Part shown: positions 15,121 to 29,800 of the stretch, one piece after another
How the letters are laid out: each line of letters opens with the position of its first letter
Numbering within the stretch: position 1 is the stretch's first letter
Origin: Henricia sp. BOLD:AAB3569
Lineage: Eukaryota; Echinodermata; Asteroidea; Spinulosida; Echinasteridae
Direction of reading: 5' to 3'
NCBI GenBank assembly: GCA_037783545.1
Contig: JBBELK010000167.1
Location: 976,679-1,040,678, forward strand
Length of the DNA: 64,000 bases
Translations under genes and position numbers: made by a program
The notes under the pieces: generated by a model
Told to the model about the DNA's origin: nothing
What the model saw: only the letters and a program-made list of their open reading frames with translations
Databases searched by the model: none

Positions 15121-15400
15121 TTGAACAGTTTCCCGTTCAAACCGACCGAGTTATTGGCGAATGAAGCTAAAACTCAATCTTGGCACACTAATTGTTGGCA
15201 CAAACAGACGTCGCTTTCGGCGAATACTGCGTCTCGAACGGTCGTTATTTTGGAACTGAAGGAATTTCCAGACAAACTTCCAATTTTGCCTGCTTAAACA
15301 GCTCTATGTCGCAAACTTGTTTTGCAAATTTGAACAGTTTCCCGTTCAAACCGACCGAGTTATTGGCGAATGAAGCTAAAACTCAATCTTGGCACACTAA

Positions 15401-18400
15401 TTGTTGGCACAAACAGACGTCGCTTTCGGCGAATACTGCGTCTCGAACGGTCGTTATTTTGGAACTGAAGGAATTTCCAGACAAACTTCCAATTTTGCCT
15501 GCTTAAACAGCTCTATGTCGCAAACTTGTTTTGAAAATTTGAACAGTTTGCCGTTCAAACCGACCGAGTTAATGGCGAATGAAGCTAAAACTCAATCTCG
15601 GCACACTAATTGTTGGCACAAACAGACGTCGTTTTCGGCGAATACTGCGTCTCGAACGTTCGTTATTTTGGAACTGAAGGAATTTCCAGACAAACTTCCA
15701 ATTTTGCCTGCTTAAACAGCTCTATGTCGCAAACTTGTTTTGAAAATTTGAACAGTTTCCCGTTCAAACCGACCGAGTTATTGGCGATTGAAGCTAAAAC
15801 TCAATCTCGGCACACTAATTGTTGGCACAAACAGACGTCGTTTTCGGCGAATACTGCGTCTCGAACGTTCGTTATTTTGGAACTGAAGGAATTTCCAGAC
15901 AAATTTCAAATTTTGCCTGCTTAAACAGCTCTATGTCGCAAACTTGTTTTGCAAATTTGAACAGTTTCCCGTTCAAACCGACCGAGTTATTGGCGAATGA
16001 AGCTAAAACTCAATATCGGCACACTAATTGTTGGCACAAACAGACGTCGCTTTCGGCGAATACTGCGTCTCGAACGGTCGTTATTTTGGAACTGAAGGAA
16101 TTTCCAGACAAACTTCCAATTTTGCCTGCTTAAACAGCTCTATGTCGCAAACATGTTTTGCAAATTTGAACAGTTTCCAGTTCAAACCGATCGAGTTATT
16201 GGCGAATGAAGCTAAAACTCAATCTTGGCACACTAATTGTTGGCACAAACAGACGTCGCTTTCGGCAAATACTGCGTCTCGAACGGTCGTTATTTTGGAA
16301 CTGAAGGAATTTCCAGACAAACTTCCAATTTTGCCTGCTTAAACAGCTCTATGTCGCTAACTTGTTTTGCAAATTTGAACAGTTTCCCGTTCAAACCGAC
16401 CGAGTTATTGGCGAATGAAGCTAAAACTCAATCTTGGCACACTAATTGTTGGCACAAACAGGCGTCGCTTTCGGCGAATACTGCGTCTCGAACGGTCGTT
16501 ATTTTGGAACTGAAGGAATTTCCAGACAAACTTCCAATTTTGCCTGTTGATACAGCTCTATGTCGCAAACTTGTTTTGCAAATTTAAACAGTTTCCCGTT
16601 CAAACCGACCGAGTTATTGGCGAATGAAGCTAAAACTCAATCTTGGCACACTAATTGTTGGCACAAACAGACGTCGCTTTCGGCAAATACTGCGTCTCGA
16701 ACGGTCGTTATTTTGGAACTGAAGGAATTTCCAGACAAACTTCCAATTTTGCCTGCTTAAACAGCTCTATGTCGCTAACTTGTTTTGCAAATTTGAACAG
16801 TTTCCCGTTCAAACCGACCGAGTTATTGGCGAATGAAGCTAAAACTCAATCTTGGCACACTAATTGTTGGCACAAACAGGCGTCGCTTTCGGCGAATACT
16901 GCGTCTCGAACGGTCGTTATTTTGGAACTGAAGGAATTTCCAGACAAACTTCCAATTTTGCCTGTTGATACAGCTCTATGTCGCAAACTTGTTTTGCAAA
17001 TTTAAACAGTTTCCCGTTCAAACCGACCGAGTTATTGGCGAATGTAGCTAAAACTTGCTGCCGGCACACTAATGTTTGGCACAAACAGACGTCGCTTTCG
17101 GCGAATACTGCGTCTCGAACGGTCGTTATTTTGGAACTGAAGGAATTTCCAGACAAACTTCCAATTTTGGCTGCTTAAACAGCTCTATGTCGCAAACTTG
17201 TTTTGCAAATTTGAACAGTTTCCCGTTCAAACCGACCGAGTTATTGGCGAATGAAGCTAAAACTCAATCTTGGCACACTAATTGTTGGCACAAACAGACG
17301 TCGCTTTCGGCGAATACTGCGTCTCGAACGGTCGTTATTTTGGAACTGAAGGAATTTCCAGACAAACTTCCAATTTTGCCTGCTTAAACAGCTCTATGTC
17401 GCAAACTTGTTTTGCAAATTTGAACAGTTTCCCGTTCAAACCGACCGAGTTATTGGCGAATGAAGCTAAAACTCAATCTTGGCACACTAATTGTTGGCAC
17501 AAACAGGCGTCGCTTTCGGCGAATACTGCGTCTCGAACGGTCGTTATTTTGGAACTGAAGGAATTTCCAGACAAACTTCCAATTTTGCCTGCTTAAACAG
17601 CTCTATGTCGCAAACTTGTTTTGAAAATTTGAACAGTTTGCCGTTCAAACCGACCGAGTTAATGGCGAATGAAGCTAAAACTCAATCTCGGCACACTAAT
17701 TGTTGGCACAAACAGACGTCGTTTTCGGCGAATACTGCGTCTCGAACGTTCGTTATTTTGGAACTGAAGGAATTTCCAGACAAACTTCCAATTTTGCCTG
17801 CTTAAACAGCTCTATGTCGCAAACTTGTTTTGAAAATTTGAACAGTTTCCCGTTCAAACCGACCGAGTTATTGGCGATTGAAGCTAAAACTCAATCTCGG
17901 CACACTAATTGTTGGCACAAACAGACGTCGTTTTCGGCGAATACTGCGTCTCGAACGTTCGTTATTTTGGAACTGAAGGAATTTCCAGACAAATTTCAAA
18001 TTTTGCCTGCTTAAACAGCTCTATGTCGCAAACTTGTTTTGCAAATTTGAACAGTTTCCCGTTCAAACCGACCGAGTTATTGGCGAATGAAGCTAAAACT
18101 CAATATCGGCACACTAATTGTTGGCACAAACAGACGTCGCTTTCGGCGAATACTGCGTCTCGAACGGTCGTTATTTTGGAACTGAAGGAATTTCCAGACA
18201 AACTTCCAATTTTGCCTGCTTAAACAGCTCTATGTCGCAAACATGTTTTGCAAATTTGAACAGTTTCCAGTTCAAACCGATCGAGTTATTGGCGAATGAA
18301 GCTAAAACTCAATCTTGGCACACTAATTGTTGGCACAAACAGACGTCGCTTTCGGCAAATACTGCGTCTCGAACGGTCGTTATTTTGGAACTGAAGGAAT

Positions 18401-19580
18401 TTCCAGACAAACTTCCAATTTTGCCTGCTTAAACAGCTCTATGTCGCTAACTTGTTTTGCAAATTTGAACAGTTTCCCGTTCAAACCGACCGAGTTATTG
18501 GCGAATGAAGCTAAAACTCAATCTTGGCACACTAATTGTTGGCACAAACAGGCGTCGCTTTCGGCGAATACTGCGTCTCGAACGGTCGTTATTTTGGAAC
18601 TGAAGGAATTTCCAGACAAACTTCCAATTTTGCCTGTTGATACAGCTCTATGTCGCAAACTTGTTTTGCAAATTTAAACAGTTTCCCGTTCAAACCGACC
18701 GAGTTATTGGCGAATGAATCTAAAACTCAATCTTGGCACACTAATTGTTGGCACAAACAGACGTCGCTTTCGGCAAATACTGCGTCTCGAACGGTCGTTA
18801 TTTTGGAACTGAAGGAATTTCCAGACAAACTTCCAATTTTGCCTGCTTAAACAGCTCTATGTCGCTAACTTGTTTTGCAAATTTGAACAGTTTCCCGTTC
18901 AAACCGACCGAGTTATTGGCGAATGAAGCTAAAACTCAATCTTGGCACACTAATTGTTGGCACAAACAGGCGTCGCTTTCGGCGAATACTGCGTCTCGAA
19001 CGGTCGTTATTTTGGAACTGAAGGAATTTCCAGACAAACTTCCAATTTTGCCTGTTGATACAGCTCTATGTCGCAAACTTGTTTTGCAAATTTAAACAGT
19101 TTCCCGTTCAAACCGACCGAGTTATTGGCGAATGTAGCTAAAACTTGCTGCCGGCACACTAATGTTTGGCACAAACAGACGTCGCTTTCGGCGAATACTG
19201 CGTCTCGAACGGTCGTTATTTTGGAACTGAAGGAATTTCCAGACAAACTTCCAATTTTGGCTGCTTAAACAGCTCTATGTCGCAAACTTGTTTTGCAAAT
19301 TTGAACAGTTTCCCGTTCAAACCGACCGAGTTATTGGCGAATGAAGCTAAAACTCAATCTTGGCACACTAATTGTTGGCACAAACAGACGTCGCTTTCGG
19401 CGAATACTGCGTCTCGAACGGTCGTTATTTTGGAACTGAAGGAATTTCCAGACAAACTTCCAATTTTGCCTGCTTAAACAGCTCTATGTCGCAAACTTGT
19501 TTTGCAAATTTGAACAGTTTCCCGTTCAAACCGACCGAGTTATTGGCGAATGAAGCTAAAACTCAATCTTGGCACACTAA
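15401..19580 (+). repeat. 10-monomer higher-order repeat (2090 bp), two copies
   Basis: The ten-monomer series starting near 15401 repeats at 17491 with an offset of exactly 2090 bases. Paired variants include the GAGTTAATGG type (15569/17659), GGCGATTGAAGC (15783/17873), CAATATCGG (16011/18101), CCGATCGAG (16187/18277) and GCTAAAACTTGCTGC (17046/19136). Only isolated substitutions separate the copies. Confidence 0.85.
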
Positions 19581-22500
19581 TTGTTGGCACAAACAGACGT
19601 CGCTTTCGGCGAATACTGCGTCTCGAACGGTCGTTATTTTGGAACTGAAGGAATTTCCAGACAAACTTCCAATTTTGCCTGCTTAAACAGCTCTATGTCG
19701 CAAACTTGTTTTGAAAATTTGAACAGTTTGCCGTTCAAACCGACCGAGTTAATGGCGAATGAAGCTAAAACTCAATCTCGGCACACTAATTGTTGGCACA
19801 AACAGACGTCGTTTTCGGCGAATACTGCGTCTCGAACGTTCGTTATTTTGGAACTGAAGGAATTTCCAGACAAACTTCAAATTTTGCCTGCTTAAACAGC
19901 TCTATGTCGCAAACTTGTTTTGCAAATTTGAACAGTTTCCCGTTCAAACTGACCGAGTTATTGGCGAATGTAGTTAAAACTCGCTGCCGGCACACTAATT
20001 TTTTGCACAAACAGACGTCGCTTTCGGCGAATACTGCGTCTCGAACGGTCGTTATTTTGGAACTGAAGGAATTTCCAGACAAACTTCCAATTTTGCCTGC
20101 TTAAACAGCTCTATGTCGCAAACTTGTTTTGAAAATTTGAACAGTTTCCCGTTCAAACCGACCGAGTTATTGGCGATTGAAGCTAAAACTCAATCTCGGC
20201 ACACTAATTGTTGGCACAAACAGACGTCGTTTTCGGCGAATACTGCGTCTCGAACGTTCGTTATTTTGGAACTGAAGGAATTTCCAGACAAATTTCAAAT
20301 TTTGCCTGCTTAAACAGCTCTATGTCGCAAACTTGTTTTGCAAATTTGAACAGTTTCCCGTTCAAACCGACCGAGTTATTGGCGAATGAAGCTAAAACTC
20401 AATATCGGCACACTAATTGTTGGCACAAACAGACGTCGCTTTCGGCGAATACTGCGTCTCGAACGGTCGTTATTTTGGAACTGAAGGAATTTCCAGACAA
20501 ACTTCCAATTTTGCCTGCTTAAACAGCTCTATGTCGCAAACATGTTTTGCAAATTTGAACAGTTTCCAGTTCAAACCGATCGAGTTATTGGCGAATGAAG
20601 CTAAAACTCAATCTTGGCACACTAATTGTTGGCACAAACAGACGTCGCTTTCGGCAAATACTGCGTCTCGAACGGTCGTTATTTTGGAACTGAAGGAATT
20701 TCCAGACAAACTTCCAATTTTGCCTGCTTAAACAGCTCTATGTCGCTAACTTGTTTTGCAAATTTGAACAGTTTCCCGTTCAAACCGACCGAGTTATTGG
20801 CGAATGAAGCTAAAACTCAATCTTGGCACACTAATTGTTGGCACAAACAGGCGTCGCTTTCGGCGAATACTGCGTCTCGAACGGTCGTTATTTTGGAACT
20901 GAAGGAATTTCCAGACAAACTTCCAATTTTGCCTGTTGATACAGCTCTATGTCGCAAACTTGTTTTGCAAATTTAAACAGTTTCCCGTTCAAACCGACCG
21001 AGTTATTGGCGAATGAAGCTAAAACTCAATCTTGGCACACTAATTGTTGGCACAAACAGACGTCGCTTTCGGCAAATACTGCGTCTCGAACGGTCGTTAT
21101 TTTGGAACTGAAGGAATTTCCAGACAAACTTCCAATTTTGCCTGCTTAAACAGCTCTATGTCGCTAACTTGTTTTGCAAATTTGAACAGTTTCCCGTTCA
21201 AACCGACCGAGTTATTGGCGAATGAAGCTAAAACTCAATCTTGGCACACTAATTGTTGGCACAAACAGGCGTCGCTTTCGGCGAATACTGCGTCTCGAAC
21301 GGTCGTTATTTTGGAACTGAAGGAATTTCCAGACAAACTTCCAATTTTGCCTGTTGATACAGCTCTATGTCGCAAACTTGTTTTGCAAATTTAAACAGTT
21401 TCCCGTTCAAACCGACCGAGTTATTGGCGAATGTAGCTAAAACTTGCTGCCGGCACACTAATGTTTGGCACAAACAGACGTCGCTTTCGGCGAATACTGC
21501 GTCTCGAACGGTCGTTATTTTGGAACTGAAGGAATTTCCAGACAAACTTCCAATTTTGGCTGCTTAAACAGCTCTATGTCGCAAACTTGTTTTGCAAATT
21601 TGAACAGTTTCCCGTTCAAACCGACCGAGTTATTGGCGAATGAAGCTAAAACTCAATCTTGGCACACTAATTGTTGGCACAAACAGACGTCGCTTTCGGC
21701 GAATACTGCGTCTCGAACGGTCGTTATTTTGGAACTGAAGGAATTTCCAGACAAACTTCCAATTTTGCCTGCTTAAACAGCTCTATGTCGCAAACTTGTT
21801 TTGCAAAATTGAACAGTTTCCCGTTCAAACTGACCGATTTATTGGCGAATGTAGCTAAAACTTGCTGCCGGCACACTAATTGTTGGCACAAACAGACGTC
21901 GCTTTCGGCGAATACTGCGTCTCGAACGGTCGTTATTTTGGAACTGAAGGAATTTCCAGACAAACTTCCAATTTTGCCTGTTGATACAGCTCTATGTCGC
22001 AAACTTGTTTTGCAAATTTAAACAGTTTCCCGTTCAAACCGACCGAGTTATTGGCGAATGAAGCTAAAACTCAATCTTGGCACACTAATTGTTGGCACAA
22101 ACAGACGTCGCTTTCGGCAAATACTGCGTCTCGAACGGTCGTTATTTTGGAACTGAAGGAATTTCCAGACAAACTTCCAATTTTGCCTGCTTAAACAGCT
22201 CTATGTCGCTAACTTGTTTTGCAAATTTGAACAGTTTCCCGTTCAAACCGACCGAGTTATTGGCGAATGAAGCTAAAACTCAATCTTGGCACACTAATTG
22301 TTGGCACAAACAGGCGTCGCTTTCGGCGAATACTGCGTCTCGAACGGTCGTTATTTTGGAACTGAAGGAATTTCCAGACAAACTTCCAATTTTGCCTGTT
22401 GATACAGCTCTATGTCGCAAACTTGTTTTGCAAATTTAAACAGTTTCCCGTTCAAACCGACCGAGTTATTGGCGAATGTAGCTAAAACTTGCTGCCGGCA

Positions 22501-22991
22501 CACTAATGTTTGGCACAAACAGACGTCGCTTTCGGCGAATACTGCGTCTCGAACGGTCGTTATTTTGGAACTGAAGGAATTTCCAGACAAACTTCCAATT
22601 TTGGCTGCTTAAACAGCTCTATGTCGCAAACTTGTTTTGCAAATTTTAACAGTTTCCCGTTCAAACCGACCGAGTTATTGGCGAATGAAGCTAAAACTCA
22701 ATCTTGGCACACTAATTGTTGGCACAAACAGACGTCGCTTTCGGCGAATACTGCGTCTCGAACGGTCGTTATTTTGGAACTGAAGGAATTTCCAGACAAA
22801 CTTCCAATTTTGCCTGCTTAAACAGCTCTATGTCGCAAACTTGTTTTGAAAATTTGAACAGTTTCCGTTCAAACCGACCGAGTTATTGGCGAATGAAGCT
22901 AAAACTCAATCTTGGCACACTAATTGTTGGCACAAACAGGCGTCGCTTTCGGCGAATACTGCGTCTCGAACGGTCGTTATTTTGGAACTGA
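19581..22991 (+). repeat. Long block A3 of the triplicated block
   Basis: Near-identical to 4533-7943, including the shared 208-bp monomer at its end. It overlaps the end of the 10-mer repeat, so several rounds of amplification at different scales are superimposed here. Confidence 0.8.
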
Positions 22992-25900
22992 AGGAATTTC
23001 CAGACAAACTTCCAATTTTGCCTGTTTATACAGCTCTATGTCGCAAACTTGTTTTGCAAATTTAAACAGTTTCCCGTTCAAACCGACCGAGTTATTGGCG
23101 AATGAAGCTAAAACTCAATCTTGGCACACTAATTGTTGGCACAAACAGACGTCGCTTTCGGCGAATACTGCGTCTCGAACGGTCGTTATTTTGGAACTGA
23201 AGGAATTTCCAGACAAACTTCCAATTTTGGCTGCTTAAACAGCTCTATGTCGCAAACTTGTTTTGCAAATTTGAACAGTTTCCCGTTCAAACCGACCGAG
23301 TTATTGGCGAATGAAGCTAAAACTCAATCTTGGCACACTAATTGTTGGCACAAACAGGCGTCGCTTTCGGCGAATACTGCGTCTCGAACGGTCGTTATTT
23401 TGGAACTGAAGGAATTTCCAGACAAACTTCCAATTTTGCCTGTTTATACAGCTCTATGTCGCAAACTTGTTTTGCAAATTTGAACAGTTTCCCGTTCAAA
23501 CCGACCGAGTTATTGGCGAATGAAGCTAAAACTCAATCTTGGCACACTAATTGTTGGCACAAACAGACGTCGCTTTCGGCGAATACTGCGTCTCGAACGG
23601 TCGTTATTTTGGAACTGAAGGAATTTCCAGACAAACTTCCAATTTTGCCTGCTTAAACAGCTCTATGTCGCAAACTTGTTTTGCAAATTTGAACAGTTTC
23701 CCGTTCAAACCGACCGAGTTATTGGCGAATGAAGCTAAAACTCAATCTTGGCACACTAATTGTTGGCACAAACAGACGTCGCTTTCGGCGAATACTGCGT
23801 CTCGAACGGTCGTTATTTTGGAACTGAAGGAATTTCCAGACAAACTTCCAATTTTGCCTGCTTAAACAGCTCTATGTCGCAAACTTGTTTTGAAAATTTG
23901 AACAGTTTGCCGTTCAAACCGACCGAGTTAATGGCGAATGAAGCTAAAACTCAATCTCGGCACACTAATTGTTGGCACAAACAGACGTCGTTTTCGGCGA
24001 ATACTGCGTCTCGAACGTTCGTTATTTTGGAACTGAAGGAATTTCCAGACAAACTTCAAATTTTGCCTGCTTAAACAGCTCTATGTCGCAAACTTGTTTT
24101 GCAAATTTGAACAGTTTCCCGTTCAAACTGACCGAGTTATTGGCGAATGTAGTTAAAACTCGCTGCCGGCACACTAATTTTTTGCACAAACAGACGTCGC
24201 TTTCGGCGAATACTGCGTCTCGAACGGTCGTTATTTTGGAACTGAAGGAATTTCCAGACAAACTTCCAATTTTGCCTGCTTAAACAGCTCTATGTCGCAA
24301 ACTTGTTTTGAAAATTTGAACAGTTTCCCGTTCAAACCGACCGAGTTATTGGCGAATGAAGCTAAAACTCAATCTCGGCACACTAATTGTTGGCACAAAC
24401 AGACGTCGTTTTCGGCGAATACTGCGTCTCGAACGTTCGTTATTTTGGAACTGAAGGAATTTCCAGACAAATTTCAAATTTTGCCTGCTTAAACAGCTCT
24501 ATGTCGCAAACTTGTTTTGCAAATTTGAACAGTTTCCCGTTCAAACCGACCGAGTTATTGGCGAATGAAGCTAAAACTCAATATCGGCACACTAATTGTT
24601 GGCACAAACAGACGTCGCTTTCGGCGAATACTGCGTCTCGAACGGTCGTTATTTTGGAACTGAAGGAATTTCCAGACAAACTTCCAATTTTGCCTGCTTA
24701 AACAGCTCTATGTCGCAAACATGTTTTGCAAATTTGAACAGTTTCCAGTTCAAACCGATCGAGTTATTGGCGAATGAAGCTAAAACTCAATCTTGGCACA
24801 CTAATTGTTGGCACAAACAGACGTCGCTTTCGGCAAATACTGCGTCTCGAACGGTCGTTATTTTGGAACTGAAGGAATTTCCAGACAAACTTCCAATTTT
24901 GCCTGCTTAAACAGCTCTATGTCGCTAACTTGTTTTGCAAATTTGAACAGTTTCCCGTTCAAACCGACCGAGTTATTGGCGAATGAAGCTAAAACTCAAT
25001 CTTGGCACACTAATTGTTGGCACAAACAGGCGTCGCTTTCGGCGAATACTGCGTCTCGAACGGTCGTTATTTTGGAACTGAAGGAATTTCCAGACAAACT
25101 TCCAATTTTGCCTGCTTAAACAGCTCTATGTCGCAAACTTGTTTTGAAAATTTGAACAGTTTCCCGTTCAAACCGACCGAGTTATTGGCGAATGAAGCTA
25201 AAACTCAATCTCGGCACACTAATTGTTGGCACAAACAGACGTCGTTTTCGGCGAATACTGCGTCTCGAACGTTCGTTATTTTGGAACTGAAGGAATTTCC
25301 AGACAAATTTCAAATTTTGCCTGCTTAAACAGCTCTATGTCGCAAACTTGTTTTGCAAATTTGAACAGTTTCCCGTTCAAACCGACCGAGTTATTGGCGA
25401 ATGAAGCTAAAACTCAATATCGGCACACTAATTGTTGGCACAAACAGACGTCGCTTTCGGCGAATACTGCGTCTCGAACGGTCGTTATTTTGGAACTGAA
25501 GGAATTTCCAGACAAACTTCCAATTTTGCCTGCTTAAACAGCTCTATGTCGCAAACATGTTTTGCAAATTTGAACAGTTTCCAGTTCAAACCGATCGAGT
25601 TATTGGCGAATGAAGCTAAAACTCAATCTTGGCACACTAATTGTTGGCACAAACAGACGTCGCTTTCGGCAAATACTGCGTCTCGAACGGTCGTTATTTT
25701 GGAACTGAAGGAATTTCCAGACAAACTTCCAATTTTGCCTGCTTAAACAGCTCTATGTCGCTAACTTGTTTTGCAAATTTGAACAGTTTCCCGTTCAAAC
25801 CGACCGAGTTATTGGCGAATGAAGCTAAAACTCAATCTTGGCACACTAATTGTTGGCACAAACAGGCGTCGCTTTCGGCGAATACTGCGTCTCGAACGGT

Positions 25901-26849
25901 CGTTATTTTGGAACTGAAGGAATTTCCAGACAAACTTCCAATTTTGCCTGTTGATACAGCTCTATGTCGCAAACTTGTTTTGCAAATTTAAACAGTTTCC
26001 CGTTCAAACCGACCGAGTTATTGGCGAATGAAGCTAAAACTCAATCTTGGCACACTAATTGTTGGCACAAACAGACGTCGCTTTCGGCAAATACTGCGTC
26101 TCGAACGGTCGTTATTTTGGAACTGAAGGAATTTCCAGACAAACTTCCAATTTTGCCTGCTTAAACAGCTCTATGTCGCTAACTTGTTTTGAAAATTTGA
26201 ACAGTTTCCCGTTCAAACCGACCGAGTTATTGGCGAATGAAGCTAAAACTCAATCTTGGCACACTAATTGTTGGCACAAACAGGCGTCGCTTTCGGCGAA
26301 TACTGCGTCTCGAACGGTCGTTATTTTGGAACTGAAGGAATTTCCAGACAAACTTCCAATTTTGCCTGTTGATACAGCTCTATGTCGCAAACTTGTTTTG
26401 CAAATTTAAACAGTTTCCCGTTCAAACCGACCGAGTTATTGGCGAATGTAGCTAAAACTTGCTGCCGGCACACTAATGTTTGGCACAAACAGACGTCGCT
26501 TTCGGCGAATACTGCGTCTCGAACGGTCGTTATTTTGGAACTGAAGGAATTTCCAGACAAACTTCCAATTTTGGCTGCTTAAACAGCTCTATGTCGCAAA
26601 CTTGTTTTGCAAATTTGAACAGTTTCCCGTTCAAACCGACCGAGTTATTGGCGAATGAAGCTAAAACTCAATCTTGGCACACTAATTGTTGGCACAAACA
26701 GACGTCGCTTTCGGCGAATACTGCGTCTCGAACGGTCGTTATTTTGGAACTGAAGGAATTTCCAGACAAACTTCCAATTTTGCCTGCTTAAACAGCTCTA
26801 TGTCGCAAACTTGTTTTGAAAATTTGAACAGTTTCCGTTCAAACCGACC

Positions 26850-29800
26850 GAGTTATTGGCGAATGAAGCTAAAACTCAATCTTGGCACACTAATTGTTCG
26901 CACAAACAGACGTCGCTTTCGGCGAATACTGCGTCTCGAACGTTCGTTATTTTGGAACTGAAGGAATTTCCAGACAAACTTCCAATTTTGCCTGCTTAAA
27001 TAGCTCTATGTCGCAAACTTGTTTTGCAAATTTGAACAGTTTCCCGTTTAAACTGACCGATTTATTGGCGAATGAAGCTAAAACTCAATCTTGGCACACT
27101 AATTGTTGGCACAAACAGACGTCGCTTTCGGCGAATACTGCGTCTCGAACGTTCGTTATTTTGGAACTGAAGGAATTTCCAGACAAACTTCCAATTTTTC
27201 CTGCTTAAACAGCTCTTTGTCGCAAACTTGTTTTGCAAATTTGAACAGTTTCCAGTTCAAACCGATCGAGTTATTGGCGAATGAAGCTAAAACTCAATCT
27301 TGGCACACTAATTGTTGGCACAAACAGACGTCGCTTTCGGCGAATACTGCGTCTCGAACGTTCGTTATTTTGGAACTGAAGGAATTTCCAGACAAACTTC
27401 CAATTTTGCCTGCTTAAACAGCTCTATGTCGCAAACTTGTTTTGCAAATTTGAACAGTTTCCCGTTCAAACCGACCGAGTTATTGGCGAATGAAGCTAAA
27501 ACTCAATCTTGGCACACTAATTGTTGGCACAAACAGACGTCGCTTTCGGCGAATACTGCGTCTCGAACGGTCGTTATTTTGGAACTGAAGGAATTTCCAG
27601 ACAAACTTCCAATTTTGCCTGCTTAAACAGCTCTATGTCGCAAACTTGTTTTGAAAATTTGAACAGTTTCCCGTTCAAACTGACCGAGTTATTGGCGAAT
27701 GTAGCTAAAACTTGCTGCCGGCACACTAATTGTTGGCACAAACAGACGTCGCTTTCGGCGAATACTGCGTCTCGAACGTTCGTTATTTTGGAACTGAAGG
27801 AATTTCCAGACAAACTTCCAATGTTGCCTGCTTAAACAGCTCTATGTCGCAAACTTGTTTTGCAAATTTGAACAGTTTCCCGTTCAAACCGACCGATTTA
27901 TTGGCGAATAAAGCTAAAACTCAATCTCGGCACACTAATTGTTGGCACAAACAGACGTCGTTTTCGGCGAATACTGCGTCTCGAACGGTCGTTATTTTGG
28001 AACTGAAGGAATTTCCAGACAAACTTCAAATTTTGCCTGCTTAAACAGCTCTATGTCGCAAACTTGTTTTGCAAATTTATACAGTTTCCCGTTCAAACTG
28101 ACCGAGTTATTGGCGAATGTAGTTAAAACTCGCTGCCGGCACACTAATTTTTGGCACAAACAGACGTCGCTTTCGGCGAATACTGCGTCTCGAACGGTCG
28201 TTATTTTGGAACTGAAGGAATTTCCAGACAAACTTCCAATTTTGCCTGCTTAAACAGCTCTATGTCGCAAACTTGTTTTGCAAATTTGAACAGTTTCCCG
28301 TTCAAACCGACCGAGTTATTGGCGAATGAAGCTAAAACTCGCTGCCGGCACCCTCATTTTTTGCACAAACAGACGTCGCTTTCGGCAAATACTGCGTCTC
28401 GAACGGTCGTTATTTTGGAACTGAAGGAATTTCCAGACAAACTTCCAATTTTGCCTGCTTAAACAGCTCTATGTCGCAAACTTGTTTTGCAAATTTGAAC
28501 AGTTTCCCGTTCAAACCGACCGAGTTATTGGCGAATGAAGCTAAAACTCAATCTTGGCACACTAATTGTTGGCACAAACAGACGTCGCTTTCGGCGAATA
28601 CTGCGTCTCGAACGGTCGTTATTTTGGAACTGAAGGAATTTCCAGACAAACTTCAAATTTTGCCTGCTTAAACAGCTCTATGTCGCAAACTTGTTTTGCA
28701 AATTTGAACAGTTTCTCGTTCAAACCGACCGAGTTATTGGCGAATGAAGCTAAAACTCAATATCGGCACACTAATTGTTGGCACAAACAGACGCCGCTTT
28801 CGGCGAATACTGCGTCTCGAACGTTCGTTATTTTGGAACTGAAGGAATTTCCAGACAAACTTCCAATTTTGCCTGCTTAAACAGCTCTATGTCGCAAACT
28901 TGTTTTGCAAATTTGAACAGTTTCCAGTTCAAACCGATCGAGTTATTGGCGAATGAAGCTAAAACTCAATCTTGGCACACTAATTGTTGGCACAAACAGA
29001 CGTCGCTTTCGGCGAATACTGCGTCTCGAACGGTCGTTATTTTGGAACTGAAGGAATTTCCAGACAAACTTCCAATTTTGCCTGCTTAAACAGCTCTATG
29101 TCGCAAACTTGTTTTGCAAATTTGAACAGTTTCCCGTTCAAACCGACCGAGTTATTGGCGAATGAAGCTAAAACTCGCTGCCGGCACCCTCATTTTTTGC
29201 ACAAACAGACGTCGCTTTCGGCAAATACTGCGTCTCGAACGGTCGTTATTTTGGAACTGAAGGAATTTCCAGACAAACTTCCAATTTTGCCTGCTTAAAC
29301 AGCTCTATGTCGCAAACTTGTTTTGCAAATTTGAACAGTTTCCCGTTCAAACCGACCGAGTTATTGGCGAATGAAGCTAAAACTCAATCTTGGCACACTA
29401 ATTGTTGGCACAAACAGACGTCGCTTTCGGCGAATACTGCGTCTCGAACGGTCGTTATTTTGGAACTGAAGGAATTTCCAGACAAACTTCCAATTTTGCC
29501 TGCTTAAACAGCTCTATGTCGCAAACTTGTTTTGCAAATTTGAACAGTTTCTCGTTCAAACCGACCGAGTTATTGGCGAATGAAGCTAAAACTCAATATC
29601 GGCACACTAATTGTTGGCACAAACAGACGCCGCTTTCGGCGAATACTGCGTCTCGAACGTTCGTTATTTTGGAACTGAAGGAATTTCCAGACAAACTTCC
29701 AATTTTGCCTGCTTAAACAGCTCTATGTCGCAAACTTGTTTTGCAAATTTGAACAGTTTCCAGTTCAAACCGATCGAGTTATTGGCGAATGAAGCTAAAA

